The notes under the pieces were generated by a model. It was not told the DNA's origin. It did no database searches and saw nothing but the letters and a program-made list of their open reading frames with translations. The translations under genes and the position numbers were made by a program. Of a stretch of 64,000 nucleotides of DNA, positions 53,441 to 64,000 are shown one piece after another (position 1 is the stretch's first letter; each line of letters opens with the position of its first letter). Origin of the DNA: Vibrio sp. CAU 1672 (lineage in GTDB: Bacteria; Pseudomonadota; Gammaproteobacteria; Enterobacterales; Vibrionaceae). The stretch is from NCBI RefSeq assembly GCF_029223195.1, contig NZ_JARHUF010000018.1, positions 17,249-81,248 on the forward strand, written 5' to 3'.

Positions 53441-54388
53441 TTAAACCAGTTGTGTGCCCACTTCAAACCAGGCGGCACGTGAGTTCAGGATATCTTGAAC
53501 TGACATGGCTTTTTTGCCCGGAACCTGCAGTTGTTCCAGCACCAGTACGCCGTTGCCTGTCGCGACATAAATACCGGTTTTATCCGTTTGCACAATGGTA
53601 CCGGCAGGCTTATCGCTGGTTTGCTCAGCAATGCGGCTTTGCCACACTTTGATGCTGTTTTCAGCCGCTTTAAAGTGGCTCATTGGCCATGGGTTAAACG
53701 CGCGAACGCAACGTTCAATGTGTGCGGCGTCGTCATTCCAATCGATGCGCGCTTCTTCTTTGCTGAGCTTTTTCGCATAGTTTGCTAGTTCGTCATCTTG
53801 CTTAACCGGCACCGCTGTGCCTGCAGCGATATCGGCCAGGCAGTTGATCAGAGCATCAGGACCAAGTTCTGCCAGCTTCTCGTACATCGACGCGCTGGTG
53901 TCGGTTGCGTCAATCGGCAGTGTTGCGATTTTCAGCATGTCACCGGTGTCCAGGCCGATGTCCATCTGCATGATGGTGACGCCTGTTTCTGCATCTCCTG
54001 CCCAGATTGAGCGCTGGATAGGAGCTGCACCACGCCAGCGAGGCAGAATCGAACCGTGCACGTTGATACAGCCCAGCTTAGGTGTGTCTAGCACTGCTTG
54101 TGGCAGCAACAGGCCGTAAGCCACAACCACCATGATATCGGCATTCAGATCCGCAAGCTGTTGCTTCGCTTCGTCTGATTTGAAGTTTTCTGGCTGATAT
54201 ACCGGAATGTCGTGCTCTAGCGCGATGGTTTTTACCGGGCTGGCAGTAAGCTTCTTACCACGACCAGCAGGACGGTCTGGTTGAGTGTAAACCGCGATCA
54301 CTTCGTGCTCCGAAGACAACAACGCCGCCAAGTGACGGGCGGCGAAATCCGGAGTACCTGCAAAGACAATACGTAAAGACTGACTCAA
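53441..54388 (-). CDS. fmt: methionyl-tRNA formyltransferase
   Basis: A 315-residue enzyme that formylates initiator Met-tRNA using 10-formyl-THF. The N-terminal formyltransferase fold has [18 protein letters not shown] and the catalytic region [13 protein letters not shown]. The C-terminal OB-fold binds tRNA. It lies 33 bases after def, so the enzymes adding and removing the formyl group are co-transcribed. Confidence 0.97.
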   Translation of the reverse strand: MSQSLRIVFAGTPDFAARHLAALLSSEHEVIAVYTQPDRPAGRGKKLTASPVKTIALEHDIPVYQPENFKSDEAKQQLADLNADIMVVVAYGLLLPQAVLDTPKLGCINVHGSILPRWRGAAPIQRSIWAGDAETGVTIMQMDIGLDTGDMLKIATLPIDATDTSASMYEKLAELGPDALINCLADIAAGTAVPVKQDDELANYAKKLSKEEARIDWNDDAAHIERCVRAFNPWPMSHFKAAENSIKVWQSRIAEQTSDKPAGTIVQTDKTGIYVATGNGVLVLEQLQVPGKKAMSVQDILNSRAAWFEVGTQLV

Positions 54389-54421
54389 GGTAGGCTTCCT
54401 TCTGATTAAATTGTATCGAGA

Positions 54422-54940
54422 TTAAGCGTTTTGCTGTTTCTCGTTAAAGCGTTTGATTTTTGCGAGCTTGTCCTGAATACGCTTACGCTTCAGTGGCGAC
54501 AGGTAATCAACGAACAGTTTGCCCATTAGATGGTCTAGTTCGTGTTGAACACAAATCGCCAGCAGATCGTCAGCGTCGAAAGTGTATTCTTTGCCATCAC
54601 GATCTAGTGCCTTAACCGTAACTTCAGCAGAGCGAGGTACTAGTGCGCGGGCACCCGGTACTGACAGACAGCCTTCTTCGATGCCATCTTCGCCACGCTT
54701 TTCCAGAATTTCAGGGTTGATCAGCACCATCGGCTCATCGCGAGTTTCTGAAATATCAATCACTACGATACGTTTGTGGATATCAACCTGCGTTGCAGCC
54801 AGGCCAATACCTTCTTCGCCATACATGGTTTCAATCATGTCATCGACGATTTTTTGAATCTCAGGCGTCACCTCTTCTACAGGTTTTGCAACGGTACGCA
54901 GGCGATCATCTGGGAATGTTAATACTTGTAATACAGACAT
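54422..54940 (-). CDS. def: peptide deformylase
   Basis: A 172-residue metalloenzyme that removes the N-formyl group from new proteins. All three motifs are present: [19 protein letters not shown] with the metal Cys, and QHELDHLMG with the metal histidines and catalytic Glu. The frame runs 32 codons upstream, but [16 protein letters not shown] is the family start. It is the first gene of the leftward operon. Confidence 0.97.
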   Translation of the reverse strand: MSVLQVLTFPDDRLRTVAKPVEEVTPEIQKIVDDMIETMYGEEGIGLAATQVDIHKRIVVIDISETRDEPMVLINPEILEKRGEDGIEEGCLSVPGARALVPRSAEVTVKALDRDGKEYTFDADDLLAICVQHELDHLMGKLFVDYLSPLKRKRIQDKLAKIKRFNEKQQNA

Positions 54941-55078
54941 ATTCACTCGAAATATTGAACTGTGCCGAAACAGCACAAACCTTGTTGGGTCAATTCTAGA
55001 CATTTTATAGCCTAAATGACAGCATCCATGCACCAATTTCCGCTTATATCGCCGCTGAACAGACCAAGGAACCGGGTC

Positions 55079-56161
55079 ATGAATCGTATATTTTCTGCCA
55101 TATTGACGATGACGTCGATGCTACTGTGTACCAGCTATGCTGCCGCGGCTGAGCGTGTTCAGCCGGCATTGAGTGTGAAACGGGATGCTCCAGCCAGCTA
55201 TGTGGTCGTTAAAGGGGATACCTTGTGGGATATTTCTGCCCTGTACCTTGACAGTCCTTGGCTGTGGCCACGTCTGTGGCAGATTAATCCTGAGATTGAT
55301 AATCCACACTTGATTTATCCGGGGGACAAGTTGTCCCTGGTATGGCGAAATGGCCAGCCGGTATTGAGCTTGAAGCCGGTGAAAAAGCTCAGCCCTCAGG
55401 CTCGTGTCATTGCCCGACAGGCTGTAACGACCGTGGCGGAAGGACTGGTGCTACCATACCTTCAATCAGATCGCTTAGTGCACCAAGATACGTTACAGAA
55501 TGCCGCCAGAGTGATCGGTAGCAGCAAAGAGCGTCAGTATTTGACCGCACAAGACATCCTGTATATCTCCGGGCAACAGACCTCGTTGCAATGGGGGATT
55601 TATCGTTCAGTTGAGACGTTTTCCCGTGAAGATGTGGCCCAGAATATCACGGCATTACGCTTAATCGCTAAAGCTGAGCTGGTCGAAGAATCAAAAGATT
55701 ATACCGGCCTTAGGGTGACGACTCAGTTACAGGAAATTGTTCGTAATGATGTCGCACTACCTGTGCTGGAAATGGAGAACCTTGATGTTACGACGACCTT
55801 TTACCCGTTGCCGGCCCCGCAAGGTAGCACGGCGCGGCTGCTGGGTAATATCGAGGGGATGCAGTTCAGTTCTACTCATCAGGTGGTGGTGATTGATCGC
55901 GGGGCCGACGATAACCTGCAGCAGGGCAGTATGTTTAATCTGATGCAAGCCGGAGGCTCGGCCTCTTTGTCGGAAAAAGGGGGGCTGGGTGGGCTCTTCG
56001 GCGCAGAGGAACCCATTACATTGCCATCACTTAAAGTGGGCGAGCTGTTGGTGATCAGACCTTATGAGTATTTCAGCCTTGGCCTGATCACCCAGGCAAC
56101 CCAGCCTGTCAGCAAGGCCACATCGCTGGTCTCTCCTCTCACTGTTGAACCTAACCGGTAA
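55079..56161 (+). CDS. LysM domain exported protein
   Basis: A 360-residue protein with a signal peptide ([17 protein letters not shown]..., cut after AAA). A LysM domain at about residues 40-90 ([38 protein letters not shown]) binds peptidoglycan. The rest is an unassigned region with a glycine-rich turn [11 protein letters not shown] 55079 is preferred because AAGGAA lies before it and the signal peptide starts there. Its stop overlaps dprA by one base (TAATG). Confidence 0.85.
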   Translation: MNRIFSAILTMTSMLLCTSYAAAAERVQPALSVKRDAPASYVVVKGDTLWDISALYLDSPWLWPRLWQINPEIDNPHLIYPGDKLSLVWRNGQPVLSLKPVKKLSPQARVIARQAVTTVAEGLVLPYLQSDRLVHQDTLQNAARVIGSSKERQYLTAQDILYISGQQTSLQWGIYRSVETFSREDVAQNITALRLIAKAELVEESKDYTGLRVTTQLQEIVRNDVALPVLEMENLDVTTTFYPLPAPQGSTARLLGNIEGMQFSSTHQVVVIDRGADDNLQQGSMFNLMQAGGSASLSEKGGLGGLFGAEEPITLPSLKVGELLVIRPYEYFSLGLITQATQPVSKATSLVSPLTVEPNR

Positions 56162-57270
56162 TGACATCCTCTGATGAAGCTGAGCTAGCGGCCTGGCTGA
56201 AGCTCAGCTGCGTGCCCGGTGTCGGCGGCGTTCGCCTGAGTCAGTGGTTGGCTAAGGATAGCCCGCAAAATATCGTTAATTACTCCCAGCAGCAGTTGAG
56301 GCATTTGGGCTTAACTGACAAGCAGCTTAAGAGCTGGTCTTCACTGGATAACGAGGTAGATGTGTGTTTGCAGTGGCAAGCAGCTTCTAAACTTCATCAT
56401 ATCATTACACTGGCTGATGCCGCGTACCCACCGCTGTTGCGTGAAATTGCAGCACCTCCGCCGGTTCTGTTTGTTAAAGGTGTCTGTTCATGTTTGTCAC
56501 TGCCACAAATTGCCTTGGTGGGTAGCCGTAATGCCAGTGTGGACGGGCGCCAGCATGCACGTCAGTTTGCCATCGAGTTGGTCCAGCATGATTTGCTGAT
56601 CACTAGCGGGCTGGCGCTTGGGGTCGATGGCCATGCTCATGACGGCGCCCTGCAAGGCCGTGGCCAGACGATAGCCGTACTGGGCTCAGGTGTGGCTGAA
56701 GTTTACCCGGCTCGGCATCGAGGTTTGGCAGAGCGTATCGTGGAGAGCGGCGCTCTGGTGTCAGAGTTTCGCCCACACGCTAAGCCGCGAGCTGAGAACT
56801 TTCCCCGGCGCAACCGGATCATCAGTGGCTTATCGCTTGGTGTGCTGGTGATTGAAGCGGCGGAGAAAAGCGGCTCTTTGATCACCGCCCGTTATGCGGC
56901 AGAGCAAGGGCGTGAAGTGTTTGCTTTGCCGAGTTCATTGAACGCAGATAATGCTCGCGGTGGTAATCAACTGATTCGCAATGGAGCATGTCTGGTGCAG
57001 GGGGCACAAGACGTGCTGGATGAAATACAATCACTGCTTAACTGGACTGTTAATCAGGGCCAAGAATTATTTTCTCCCTCAATTGAGGAAGAAGAATTGC
57101 CATTTCCTCAGCTGTTAGCTAACGTAGGAAGTGAGGCTACACCGGTTGATATTCTTGCAAACAGGACCAATATACCTGTCCAGGAAGTCATGATGCAGCT
57201 CTTGGAGCTTGAGCTTTCAGGGCATGTTGTTGCAGTTTCAGGTGGCTATATTCGTAAGGGGAGGGGCTAG
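56161..57270 (+). CDS. dprA: DNA processing protein DprA (Smf)
   Basis: A 369-residue protein that protects incoming single-stranded DNA and loads RecA in transformation. The Rossmann domain has [29 protein letters not shown], and [11 protein letters not shown]. The C-terminal winged-helix (DprA-WH-like) holds [17 protein letters not shown]. comM, another transformation gene, is in the same window. It shares one base with the LysM gene. Confidence 0.95.
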   Translation: MTSSDEAELAAWLKLSCVPGVGGVRLSQWLAKDSPQNIVNYSQQQLRHLGLTDKQLKSWSSLDNEVDVCLQWQAASKLHHIITLADAAYPPLLREIAAPPPVLFVKGVCSCLSLPQIALVGSRNASVDGRQHARQFAIELVQHDLLITSGLALGVDGHAHDGALQGRGQTIAVLGSGVAEVYPARHRGLAERIVESGALVSEFRPHAKPRAENFPRRNRIISGLSLGVLVIEAAEKSGSLITARYAAEQGREVFALPSSLNADNARGGNQLIRNGACLVQGAQDVLDEIQSLLNWTVNQGQELFSPSIEEEELPFPQLLANVGSEATPVDILANRTNIPVQEVMMQLLELELSGHVVAVSGGYIRKGRG

Positions 57271-57272
57271 CT

Positions 57273-57752
57273 ATGATGATGGATATACTGATGTATCTAT
57301 TCGAAACCTACATCCATAGCGATGCAGAGTTACAAGTTGATCAAGACGAGCTGGAAGATGAGTTGTTGCGTGCCGGTTTCCAGCAAAATGATATCTATAA
57401 AGCCCTTGTCTGGTTAGAGGATTTGGCGGCCTTACAGCAGAGTGACACCCATTCTGCCATTTCATCGTGCAGTGTTGCTTCATCGACTCGCGTTTATACG
57501 GATCAGGAAATTCAGCGTTTGGATCTGGAATGTCGTGGCTTTTTGATGTTTCTTGAGCAGGTGAATGTGCTGACTACTGAAACGCGAGAGATGGTGATTG
57601 ATCGTGTGATGGGGCTGGAAACCAGCGAGTTTGAACTGGAGGATCTGAAATGGATAATCCTGATGGTGTTGTTTAATGTGCCGGGCAATGAAAATGCATA
57701 TACGCTGATGGAAGAGCTGCTGTATACCAAGGAAATGGGAATTCTTCATTAA
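57273..57752 (+). CDS. smg: Smg family protein (DUF494)
   Basis: A 159-residue acidic protein of unknown function. [13 protein letters not shown] and the later [10 protein letters not shown] and [11 protein letters not shown] segments follow E. coli Smg. Three adjacent in-frame ATG codons are present (57273, 57276, later MDIL); GAGGGG upstream supports the first or second. It always lies next to dprA. Confidence 0.92.
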   Translation: MMMDILMYLFETYIHSDAELQVDQDELEDELLRAGFQQNDIYKALVWLEDLAALQQSDTHSAISSCSVASSTRVYTDQEIQRLDLECRGFLMFLEQVNVLTTETREMVIDRVMGLETSEFELEDLKWIILMVLFNVPGNENAYTLMEELLYTKEMGILH

Positions 57753-57773
57753 GTCTTACGCGAATCGGTCAGT

Positions 57774-58343
57774 ATGAGTAGTAAAATTGATCACAGCCTT
57801 TTTTCGGCTCACGAACATGCACTTGAGCATGAGCCTTGCCCACAGTGCGGCGGGGCTCTCATACTCAAGCGTGGCAAACATGGGTCATTTCTGGGCTGTA
57901 ACCAGTACCCGGCCTGTGATTTCATCAAACCGCTACGCAGTAACGATGGGCACATCGTGAAAGAGCTTGGTGTACCTTGCCCTGCTTGCGGAAATGAGTT
58001 GGTATTGCGCCAGGGACGCTACGGTATGTTTGTTGGGTGCAGCAACTACCCGGTTTGTCATCATATTGAGTCGCTCAATCAATCAGAGCCAGAACAGCAA
58101 CCGAAAGAGTCACATGCTTGCCCGGAGTGTGGTAAGGGACACTTGGTGGAACGTAAAACGCGTTTTGGTAAAACCTTCTACGCCTGCGACAACTACCCTA
58201 AGTGCAAGTTTGCGGTTAACCTGCCGCCAGTCAAAGGGCGTTGTGAAGTATGTGGCTTTACCTTGCTGGTCGAGAAGAAACTGGCCAGTGGCGTGAAGCT
58301 GCAATGCGCAAACCGTAAGTGTCAGCACACTCAGGCGCAATAA
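57774..58343 (+). CDS. yrdD: topoisomerase-type zinc finger protein YrdD
   Basis: A 189-residue protein made of four C4 zinc ribbons like those at the end of topoisomerase I. The ribbons begin CPQCGGALI, CPACGNELV, CPECGKGHL and CEVCGFTLL, and the first three have their second Cys pair in GCNQYPAC, GCSNYPVC and ACDNYPKC. It lacks the topoisomerase core, so it binds nucleic acid rather than cutting it; the target is unknown. No ribosome site is obvious before the ATG. Confidence 0.9.
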   Translation: MSSKIDHSLFSAHEHALEHEPCPQCGGALILKRGKHGSFLGCNQYPACDFIKPLRSNDGHIVKELGVPCPACGNELVLRQGRYGMFVGCSNYPVCHHIESLNQSEPEQQPKESHACPECGKGHLVERKTRFGKTFYACDNYPKCKFAVNLPPVKGRCEVCGFTLLVEKKLASGVKLQCANRKCQHTQAQ

Positions 58344-58357
58344 ACGTAAGTACACAA

Positions 58358-58387
58358 TAAAAAGGGTCGCACACAGCGACCCTTTTG
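58358..58387. terminator. terminator between yrdD and purK
   Basis: AAAAGGGTCGC (58360-58370) pairs with GCGACCCTTTT (58376-58386) around ACACA. It is symmetrical and serves both convergent genes. Confidence 0.92.
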
Positions 58388-58408
58388 CTATTCATTAACG
58401 GCGCATTT

Positions 58409-59542
58409 TTACACTTGCCACTGTTTGGCAAATTCATGCACTGCAGGGAAGGTTTCTTCATCCAGAACGTCTGCCAGGGCACACAGTTTACGAGTCAGTT
58501 CCCCGGAATAATCACCACACAGGTTAATATGACCCATCTTACGACCGGCACGCTTTTCTTTACCGTACCAGTGAATATGGCAACCCTCCATCGCCAGTAA
58601 CGCTTCAGGCAGCGTATCTTCACCTAAGATGTTAATCATTGAGGTTGCACGCACCAGTTTCGTGCTGCCTAGTGGCATGCCACATACCGCGCGTAAGTGA
58701 TTTTCGAACTGACAGGTTTCAGCGCCTTGTTGGGTCCAGTGACCGGAATTGTGTACCCGTGGAGCGATTTCATTGACCAGTAAAGTACCATCAACATCGA
58801 AGAATTCCAGCGCAAGTACACCGACGTAGTTCAGGCTATCAGCTACCGCAGTGAACATCTGCTTTGCTTGCTCTTGTAACTCAGGCGCATCAATCGCAGT
58901 CGAAAGGCTCAACACACCATTGGTATGGACGTTTTCTGCCAGTGGATAAACCTCAACACTGCCATCTTTGCCACGTACACCAACCAGTGAGACTTCGCGG
59001 TTAAAAGGAACAAATTCCTCTGCCACGATTGCCTGAGTTGCTGTCGCTGCGATGCACTCTGCCATTTCTGCCCAGATAGCGTCGATTTGAGAAGTCTCTT
59101 TTAAGCGCCATTGACCTTTGCCATCGTAACCGCCAAGCGCGCTTTTCAGCACCATTGGCATGCCAATGTATTCAATTGCCTGGTCAAATTCATCACGCGT
59201 TTTAATCACATAGTATTTCGCGTTACGCACGCCTGCGTTGTCAAGCAGCGCTTTTTCAAGCCGGCGATCACCGCCAGCCTTGATGGCTTGTGTGCTTGGC
59301 AGGAACTTACCGCTTGCTTCGCATACGTCGAGTACTTCGTGAGGAATATGTTCGAATTCAGCCGTGACCACATCCACTTGTTCAATCGCGTTATCTAAAC
59401 CGTGCCCCAGAACATGCTGAGTTAAAGGGTGAACGATATTACCGCTACCAACATCGTAGGCAGAGATTTGAATATTCAGTGGCGCACCAGCCAGAGACAT
59501 CATTCGAGCCAGCTGACCCGCACCAAGAACCAGTACATGCAT
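58409..59542 (-). CDS. purK: 5-(carboxyamino)imidazole ribonucleotide synthase
   Basis: A 377-residue ATP-grasp enzyme of purine synthesis, carboxylating AIR using ATP and bicarbonate. [21 protein letters not shown] (cited as GAGQLARMM) opens it; GGYDGKGQW and [27 protein letters not shown] motifs bind nucleotide and substrate. The frame extends 34 codons into purE and is rejected; GAGGA precedes ATG 59542. It lies 4 bases after the purE stop. Confidence 0.96.
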   Translation of the reverse strand: MHVLVLGAGQLARMMSLAGAPLNIQISAYDVGSGNIVHPLTQHVLGHGLDNAIEQVDVVTAEFEHIPHEVLDVCEASGKFLPSTQAIKAGGDRRLEKALLDNAGVRNAKYYVIKTRDEFDQAIEYIGMPMVLKSALGGYDGKGQWRLKETSQIDAIWAEMAECIAATATQAIVAEEFVPFNREVSLVGVRGKDGSVEVYPLAENVHTNGVLSLSTAIDAPELQEQAKQMFTAVADSLNYVGVLALEFFDVDGTLLVNEIAPRVHNSGHWTQQGAETCQFENHLRAVCGMPLGSTKLVRATSMINILGEDTLPEALLAMEGCHIHWYGKEKRAGRKMGHINLCGDYSGELTRKLCALADVLDEETFPAVHEFAKQWQV

Positions 59543-59546
59543 CTGA

Positions 59547-60032
59547 TTAGTCCTCAGCAGGGTTTGGGTTCGCCAATACCGTTTCTGTCTGTTCGCTGCG
59601 GAACGCTTCGACTTTCGCCATGATTGCTTCATCATGAGTACCAAGGATTTGTGCGGCTAGAATGCCCGCGTTTGCTGCGCCTGCTTCGCCAATCGCTAGC
59701 GTACCTACAGCAATACCTTTGGGCATTTGCACAATAGACAGTAGCGAGTCCATCCCTTTTAGGGCGCGAGACTGAACTGGAACCCCGAGTACTGGTACGC
59801 TAGTAAATGCGGCAGCCATGCCTGGTAGGTGAGCGGCGCCACCGGCACCGGCGATGATCACTTTGATACCACGCTCTTTTGCGCTGCTTGCGTAATCAGC
59901 CAACAATTGAGGAGTACGGTGAGCTGACACCACCTTTGTTTCGTAAGGCACGCCAAATAGATCCAGCATGTCTGCTGCTAGTTTCATGGTTGGCCAATCT
60001 GATTTAGAACCCATGATGATACCGACTTTCAT
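59547..60032 (-). CDS. purE: N5-carboxyaminoimidazole ribonucleotide mutase
   Basis: A 161-residue class I PurE, moving the carboxyl group of N5-CAIR to give [19 protein letters not shown] and [15 protein letters not shown] are active-site motifs. AGGAG lies at good spacing before ATG 60032, five codons inside the open frame. Regulation by PurR is indicated by the operator upstream. Confidence 0.97.
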   Translation of the reverse strand: MKVGIIMGSKSDWPTMKLAADMLDLFGVPYETKVVSAHRTPQLLADYASSAKERGIKVIIAGAGGAAHLPGMAAAFTSVPVLGVPVQSRALKGMDSLLSIVQMPKGIAVGTLAIGEAGAANAGILAAQILGTHDEAIMAKVEAFRSEQTETVLANPNPAED

Positions 60033-60082
60033 CTCAAACTCCTTCAAGCTGCAAAATTAGGTGAGCTGATAAATTTGTGCGC

Positions 60083-60110
60083 ATTATACGGGGATTTTTA
60101 CCCCAAGCAA
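60083..60110 (-). promoter_or_regulatory. purEK promoter
   Basis: On the minus strand TTGCTT (60105-60110) and TATAAT (60083-60088) are 16 bases apart. A GGGG-TAAAAAT-CCCC repeat lies in the spacer. Confidence 0.75.
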
Positions 60111-60120
60111 ACGTTTGCGT
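60105..60120. promoter_or_regulatory. PurR operator of purEK
   Basis: AAGCAAACGTTTGCGT contains the perfect core GCAAACGTTTGC (60107-60118), matching the PurR consensus. It overlaps the -35 box, so PurR with hypoxanthine or guanine would block RNA polymerase. A further half-site CGTTTGCG follows at 60122-60129. Confidence 0.9.
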
Positions 60121-60232
60121 GCGTTTGCGAATGGTATTGATACATTTTATAAACAAATTGCTTTAGTCTCTGAGAATGAATGTTTGTACACTTAGTACCA
60201 ACACAACAGATAAGACTATCAGGAAGTGATCG

Positions 60233-61742
<1,510 letters not shown>

Positions 61743-61779
61743 GCTCGGAATCTCCTTTTCTCTTCGGATAGATAGTGAT

Positions 61780-61814
61780 AGGGTCATCTCTAATCAGATG
61801 GCTCTGTTTTCTCT
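61780..61814 (+). terminator. terminator after hemF
   Basis: AGGGTCATCT (61780-61789) pairs with AGATGGCTCT (61796-61805), allowing two G-T pairs, with GTTTTCTCT after it. Confidence 0.65.
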
Positions 61815-61843
61815 ATATTTAGGTAAGGAATAAAGGTAAGGAA

Positions 61844-62677
61844 ATGACTCAGCAAATAGATCGTTATGCCGTGTTTGGTAATCCTATCGGACACAGCAAG
61901 TCACCATTTATCCACACCCTGTTTGCCCGCCAAACCAATCAATCCCTGGTGTATACCGCAGAAACTGCCCCTGTTGACGGTTTTATTGACGCTGCGCAGG
62001 AGTTTTTCGCTGAAGGCGGTAAAGGATGTAATGTGACCTTGCCTTTCAAAGAAGACGCGTACAAGTTTGCTAGTCGCCTGACTGAACGGGCACAACTCGC
62101 TGGTGCAGTTAACACACTTAAGAAGCTGGATGACGGTCAAATCATCGGTGATAACACTGACGGTGCGGGTCTGGTACAAGACCTACTTCAGCATCAAGTC
62201 GTATTGGAAGGTGCGCGAATTCTGATCATCGGCGCTGGTGGTGCTGCTCGTGGTGTGATTAAACCGCTCCTTGACCAGAAGCCGACTTCTTTAACCATTA
62301 CCAACCGCACCTTTAGTAAAGCACAACGACTAGCAGAACTGTTTGCACCATATGGGCCAGTGACAGCAAAAGAGATGGATACGATTGATGAAGAGTATGC
62401 TGTGATCATCAACTCAACTTCGGCTTCTTTAAGTGGTGAGCTGCCTGCTATCTCTTCCTCTATATTTGCAGCCAATAGCACCAGCTATGACATGATGTAT
62501 GGCAAGGGCTTGACCAGCTTCAACCAATGGGCAAAAGAACATGGTGCGGCTCATGCGTATGATGGTCTTGGGATGTTGGTCGGACAGGCGGCTGAAAGCT
62601 TTATGTTATGGCGTGGCTTGCGTCCTGGCGCAAAACAAATTCTAAGAGAATTAAGAAAGAACCTTGAAGGTCAATAA
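61844..62677 (+). CDS. aroE: shikimate dehydrogenase
   Basis: A 277-residue NADP enzyme of the shikimate pathway. [12 protein letters not shown] binds shikimate, the catalytic Lys is in LPFKEDAY and the catalytic Asp in [15 protein letters not shown] is the NADP loop and NRTFSKA holds the NADP-phosphate arginine. Tandem AGGTAAGGAA sequences precede the ATG. Confidence 0.97.
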   Translation: MTQQIDRYAVFGNPIGHSKSPFIHTLFARQTNQSLVYTAETAPVDGFIDAAQEFFAEGGKGCNVTLPFKEDAYKFASRLTERAQLAGAVNTLKKLDDGQIIGDNTDGAGLVQDLLQHQVVLEGARILIIGAGGAARGVIKPLLDQKPTSLTITNRTFSKAQRLAELFAPYGPVTAKEMDTIDEEYAVIINSTSASLSGELPAISSSIFAANSTSYDMMYGKGLTSFNQWAKEHGAAHAYDGLGMLVGQAAESFMLWRGLRPGAKQILRELRKNLEGQ

Positions 62678-62680
62678 GCG

Positions 62681-62944
62681 ATGAATCAATCCATCTTATT
62701 CCCAGACATACAGTCATGGGATGAAGCATCACAATCGGTAAGCTTTCCTGCGCAGCAATCGGGCGCATTGATTGAGTGCTATGTGACAAAGCACAAATTA
62801 GCGAAAATAAGCGGTTCAATCATTGAAACTGAGCAGCAGGCGCTTAGTGCATTTGGTGATTGCCGATTTGATCTTGAGGAAATAGCAGAAGAACTAATCG
62901 AAGATGAAGCCTTCAACCAGGAAGGCCACATTATTATTGAGTAA
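62681..62944 (+). CDS. DUF1488 family protein
   Basis: An 87-residue acidic protein, 3 bases after aroE. FPDIQSWDEASQSVSFPAQ and FDLEEIAEELIEDEAF match the DUF1488 pattern found next to aroE in gammaproteobacteria. Function is unknown. Its stop abuts the stop of yrdA with no base between. Confidence 0.88.
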   Translation: MNQSILFPDIQSWDEASQSVSFPAQQSGALIECYVTKHKLAKISGSIIETEQQALSAFGDCRFDLEEIAEELIEDEAFNQEGHIIIE

Positions 62945-63493
62945 TTAGCGAATCACTTTGACGTCATGCAAGTAGTCATTTTTGTTCTGCACATAGTTAT
63001 CAGAAGACTTTTGCAAGAAAGCTCGTTCTTTGTCAGACAGAGGGCGAGCTTGTTTTACCGGGCTACCGACATAGAGATAACCACTCTCTAATGTTTTACC
63101 CGGAGGCACCAGACTACCCGCACCAATCATCACATCTGACTGGATCACAGCGCCATCTAATACAATTGTACCCATACCAACTAACACGCGATCATAAATT
63201 TTACAGCCGTGCAGCATCACTTTGTGCCCAACAGTGACGTCATTTCCAATGAGCAGTGGGTAGCCATTCGGGTTTTCGAGGTTCTTATGGGTAACGTGTA
63301 AAACGCTGCCATCTTGGATGTTAGTGCGCTCACCAATGTGTATATGGTTTACGTCACCTCGTGCAGCAACTAATGGCCAAACACTCGAATCGTCGCCAAT
63401 ACGGATATCACCGACTAAAACAGAACTTGAATCGACGTATACACGTTCACCTAGTTGAGGGCGTATGCCTTTATAACTTCGAATAGAACTCAT
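62945..63493 (-). CDS. yrdA: gamma-class carbonic anhydrase-like protein YrdA
   Basis: A 182-residue left-handed beta-helix protein with hexapeptide repeats. The possible zinc histidines are in HVTHKN and VGHKVMLHGC. Several family members show no carbonic anhydrase activity, so the catalytic role is not certain. It is convergent with DUF1488 and divergent from the rRNA operon. Confidence 0.93.
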   Translation of the reverse strand: MSSIRSYKGIRPQLGERVYVDSSSVLVGDIRIGDDSSVWPLVAARGDVNHIHIGERTNIQDGSVLHVTHKNLENPNGYPLLIGNDVTVGHKVMLHGCKIYDRVLVGMGTIVLDGAVIQSDVMIGAGSLVPPGKTLESGYLYVGSPVKQARPLSDKERAFLQKSSDNYVQNKNDYLHDVKVIR

Positions 63494-63539
63494 CTTTTCT
63501 CCTTAGTTAAGGGCTATTACAGGTGATATCTGGTTAGAA

Positions 63540-63614
63540 GAATAGCAAAAACTCACTCTTTAGAGCAAAAAACACTCAAACGATAAGAAAATCAAAAAAA
63601 ACACGAAAAAGGGC
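63540..63614 (+). promoter_or_regulatory. AT-rich upstream region of rRNA P1
   Basis: The stretch before P1 is very A-rich with repeated A-tracts, fitting an UP element and Fis binding. No precise Fis sites were assigned. Confidence 0.5.
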
Positions 63615-63642
63615 TTGCCAATGTGATCGCAATCTCTATAAT
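63615..63642 (+). promoter_or_regulatory. rRNA operon promoter P1
   Basis: TTGCCA (63615-63620) and TATAAT (63637-63642) are 16 bases apart, with GC-rich GCCACCTCGC after them, the discriminator typical of stringently controlled rRNA promoters. Confidence 0.85.
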
Positions 63643-63743
63643 GCCACCTCGCTGACACGGCAACGCTTCGAAAGAAACGCGGTTGAGTTAGCAAGTCAGT
63701 TTAGCCAAGCGGAAACGCTTGAAAGAAAGTTTGAAAAAAGTGA

Positions 63744-63771
63744 TTGACACTAAACTTTAACTCGCTAAAAT
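63744..63771 (+). promoter_or_regulatory. rRNA operon promoter P2
   Basis: TTGACA (63744-63749) and TAAAAT (63766-63771) are 16 bases apart, followed by the GC-rich GGCCGTCC. Confidence 0.85.
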
Positions 63772-64000
63772 GGCCGTCCACTTGAGCGAAGCTCAGATGG
63801 AAAGCTCTTTAACAATATAGACCTATCAATCTGTGTGGGCACTCGTTGATGATAATCCAATTCGATACTTCGGTATCAAATTAGGTTTCAATGAACTGAG
63901 TGACCAATCAAGTCTTCGGACTTGGCACAGTCAATTCATTATCGTTCTGTTGGAACGATAATAGCTTTAAAATTACATTAGTAGTTTTGAAGTCAGTATT
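63772..64000 (+). other. rRNA operon leader with antitermination boxA
   Basis: GCTCTTTAACA (63804-63814) is the boxA site for NusB/NusE antitermination. Short hairpins follow (GATACTTCGGTATC near 63872-63885 and AAGTCTTCGGACTT near 63911-63924, both with UUCG loops). The 16S gene itself starts beyond the window. Confidence 0.85.

Noticed and set aside
53377..53478. N-terminal extension of rsmB over fmt
   Set aside because: Family proteins start at the [11 protein letters not shown] region, and a ribosome site lies just before it.
59543..59644. N-terminal extension of purK into purE
   Set aside because: PurK proteins begin at the dinucleotide-like motif, and GAGGA precedes that ATG.

Overview
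This window is the origin-proximal part of a gammaproteobacterial chromosome, almost certainly chromosome 1 of a Vibrio or close relative. The evidence is the gene order gyrB-recF-dnaN-dnaA, rpmH-rnpA-yidD-yidC-mnmE-mioC, mnmG-rsmG-parA-parB-atpIBEFHAGDC-glmU, an oriC between mioC and mnmG, and Vibrionaceae-type families (DUF2860, DUF3157, a parAB pair beside the origin). The species cannot be named from the sequence alone. I see no insertion sequence, prophage, integron, CRISPR array, tRNA gene or transferred island: this is conserved core genome with a few less studied genes.

Layout. 1-844: 3' end of avtA. 904-1341: ibpA (minus) with a heat-shock promoter and an RNA-thermometer-like leader. 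1713-7803: gyrB-recF-dnaN-dnaA operon (minus). 7804-8217: dnaA upstream region, dense in GATC and DnaA-box-like sites. 8218-10478: polar amino-acid ABC transporter. 10563-13057: ribosomal protein L34, RNase P protein, YidD and YidC. 13190-15049: mnmE and mioC. About 15130-15412: oriC (15 GATC sites, DnaA boxes, AT-rich unwinding region). 15524-19744: mnmG, rsmG, parA, parB. 19935-26891: F1Fo ATP synthase operon. 27040-28401: glmU. 28485-30123: divergent ABC permease and periplasmic binding protein with no ATPase beside them. 30187-32449: divergent punC/punR-like pair. 32489-39035: ilvLGMEDA operon (minus) with leader peptide and attenuator. 39228-40751: comM. 40781-46423: DUF2860, yihG, dsbA, srkA, ccoG, yihD. 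46544-46711: an unannotated small basic ORF. 47009-48542: Spo0M-like protein and haemolysin III family protein. 48594-54940 (minus): def-fmt-rsmB-trkA-trkH-DUF3157. 55079-58343: LysM protein, dprA, smg, yrdD. 58409-60032: purEK (minus) behind a PurR operator. 60233-62944: tsaC, hemF, aroE, DUF1488. 62945-63493: yrdA (minus). 63615-64000: tandem promoters, boxA and leader of an rRNA operon whose 16S gene lies just outside the window.

How it fits together. The window joins replication initiation (dnaA, dnaN, oriC, gyrB), origin segregation (parAB), translation support (L34, RNase P, mnmE, mnmG, rsmG, def, fmt, rsmB, tsaC, rRNA), membrane protein insertion (yidC, yidD) and energy (ATP synthase). 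Genes to the right of oriC up to glmU, and dnaA to gyrB on the left, run away from oriC. The ABC transporter to mioC block (8.2-15.0 kb) runs toward it, and so does the ilv operon.

Nothing here is clearly a new biological system. The items most worth a second look are regulatory: the ibpA thermometer, the ilv leader, the GATC-dense dnaA region, a terminator placed directly before the srkA start, two unexplained palindromes and one small ORF. The ATPase-less ABC pair whose permease begins with a lipobox is the most unusual protein-level item.
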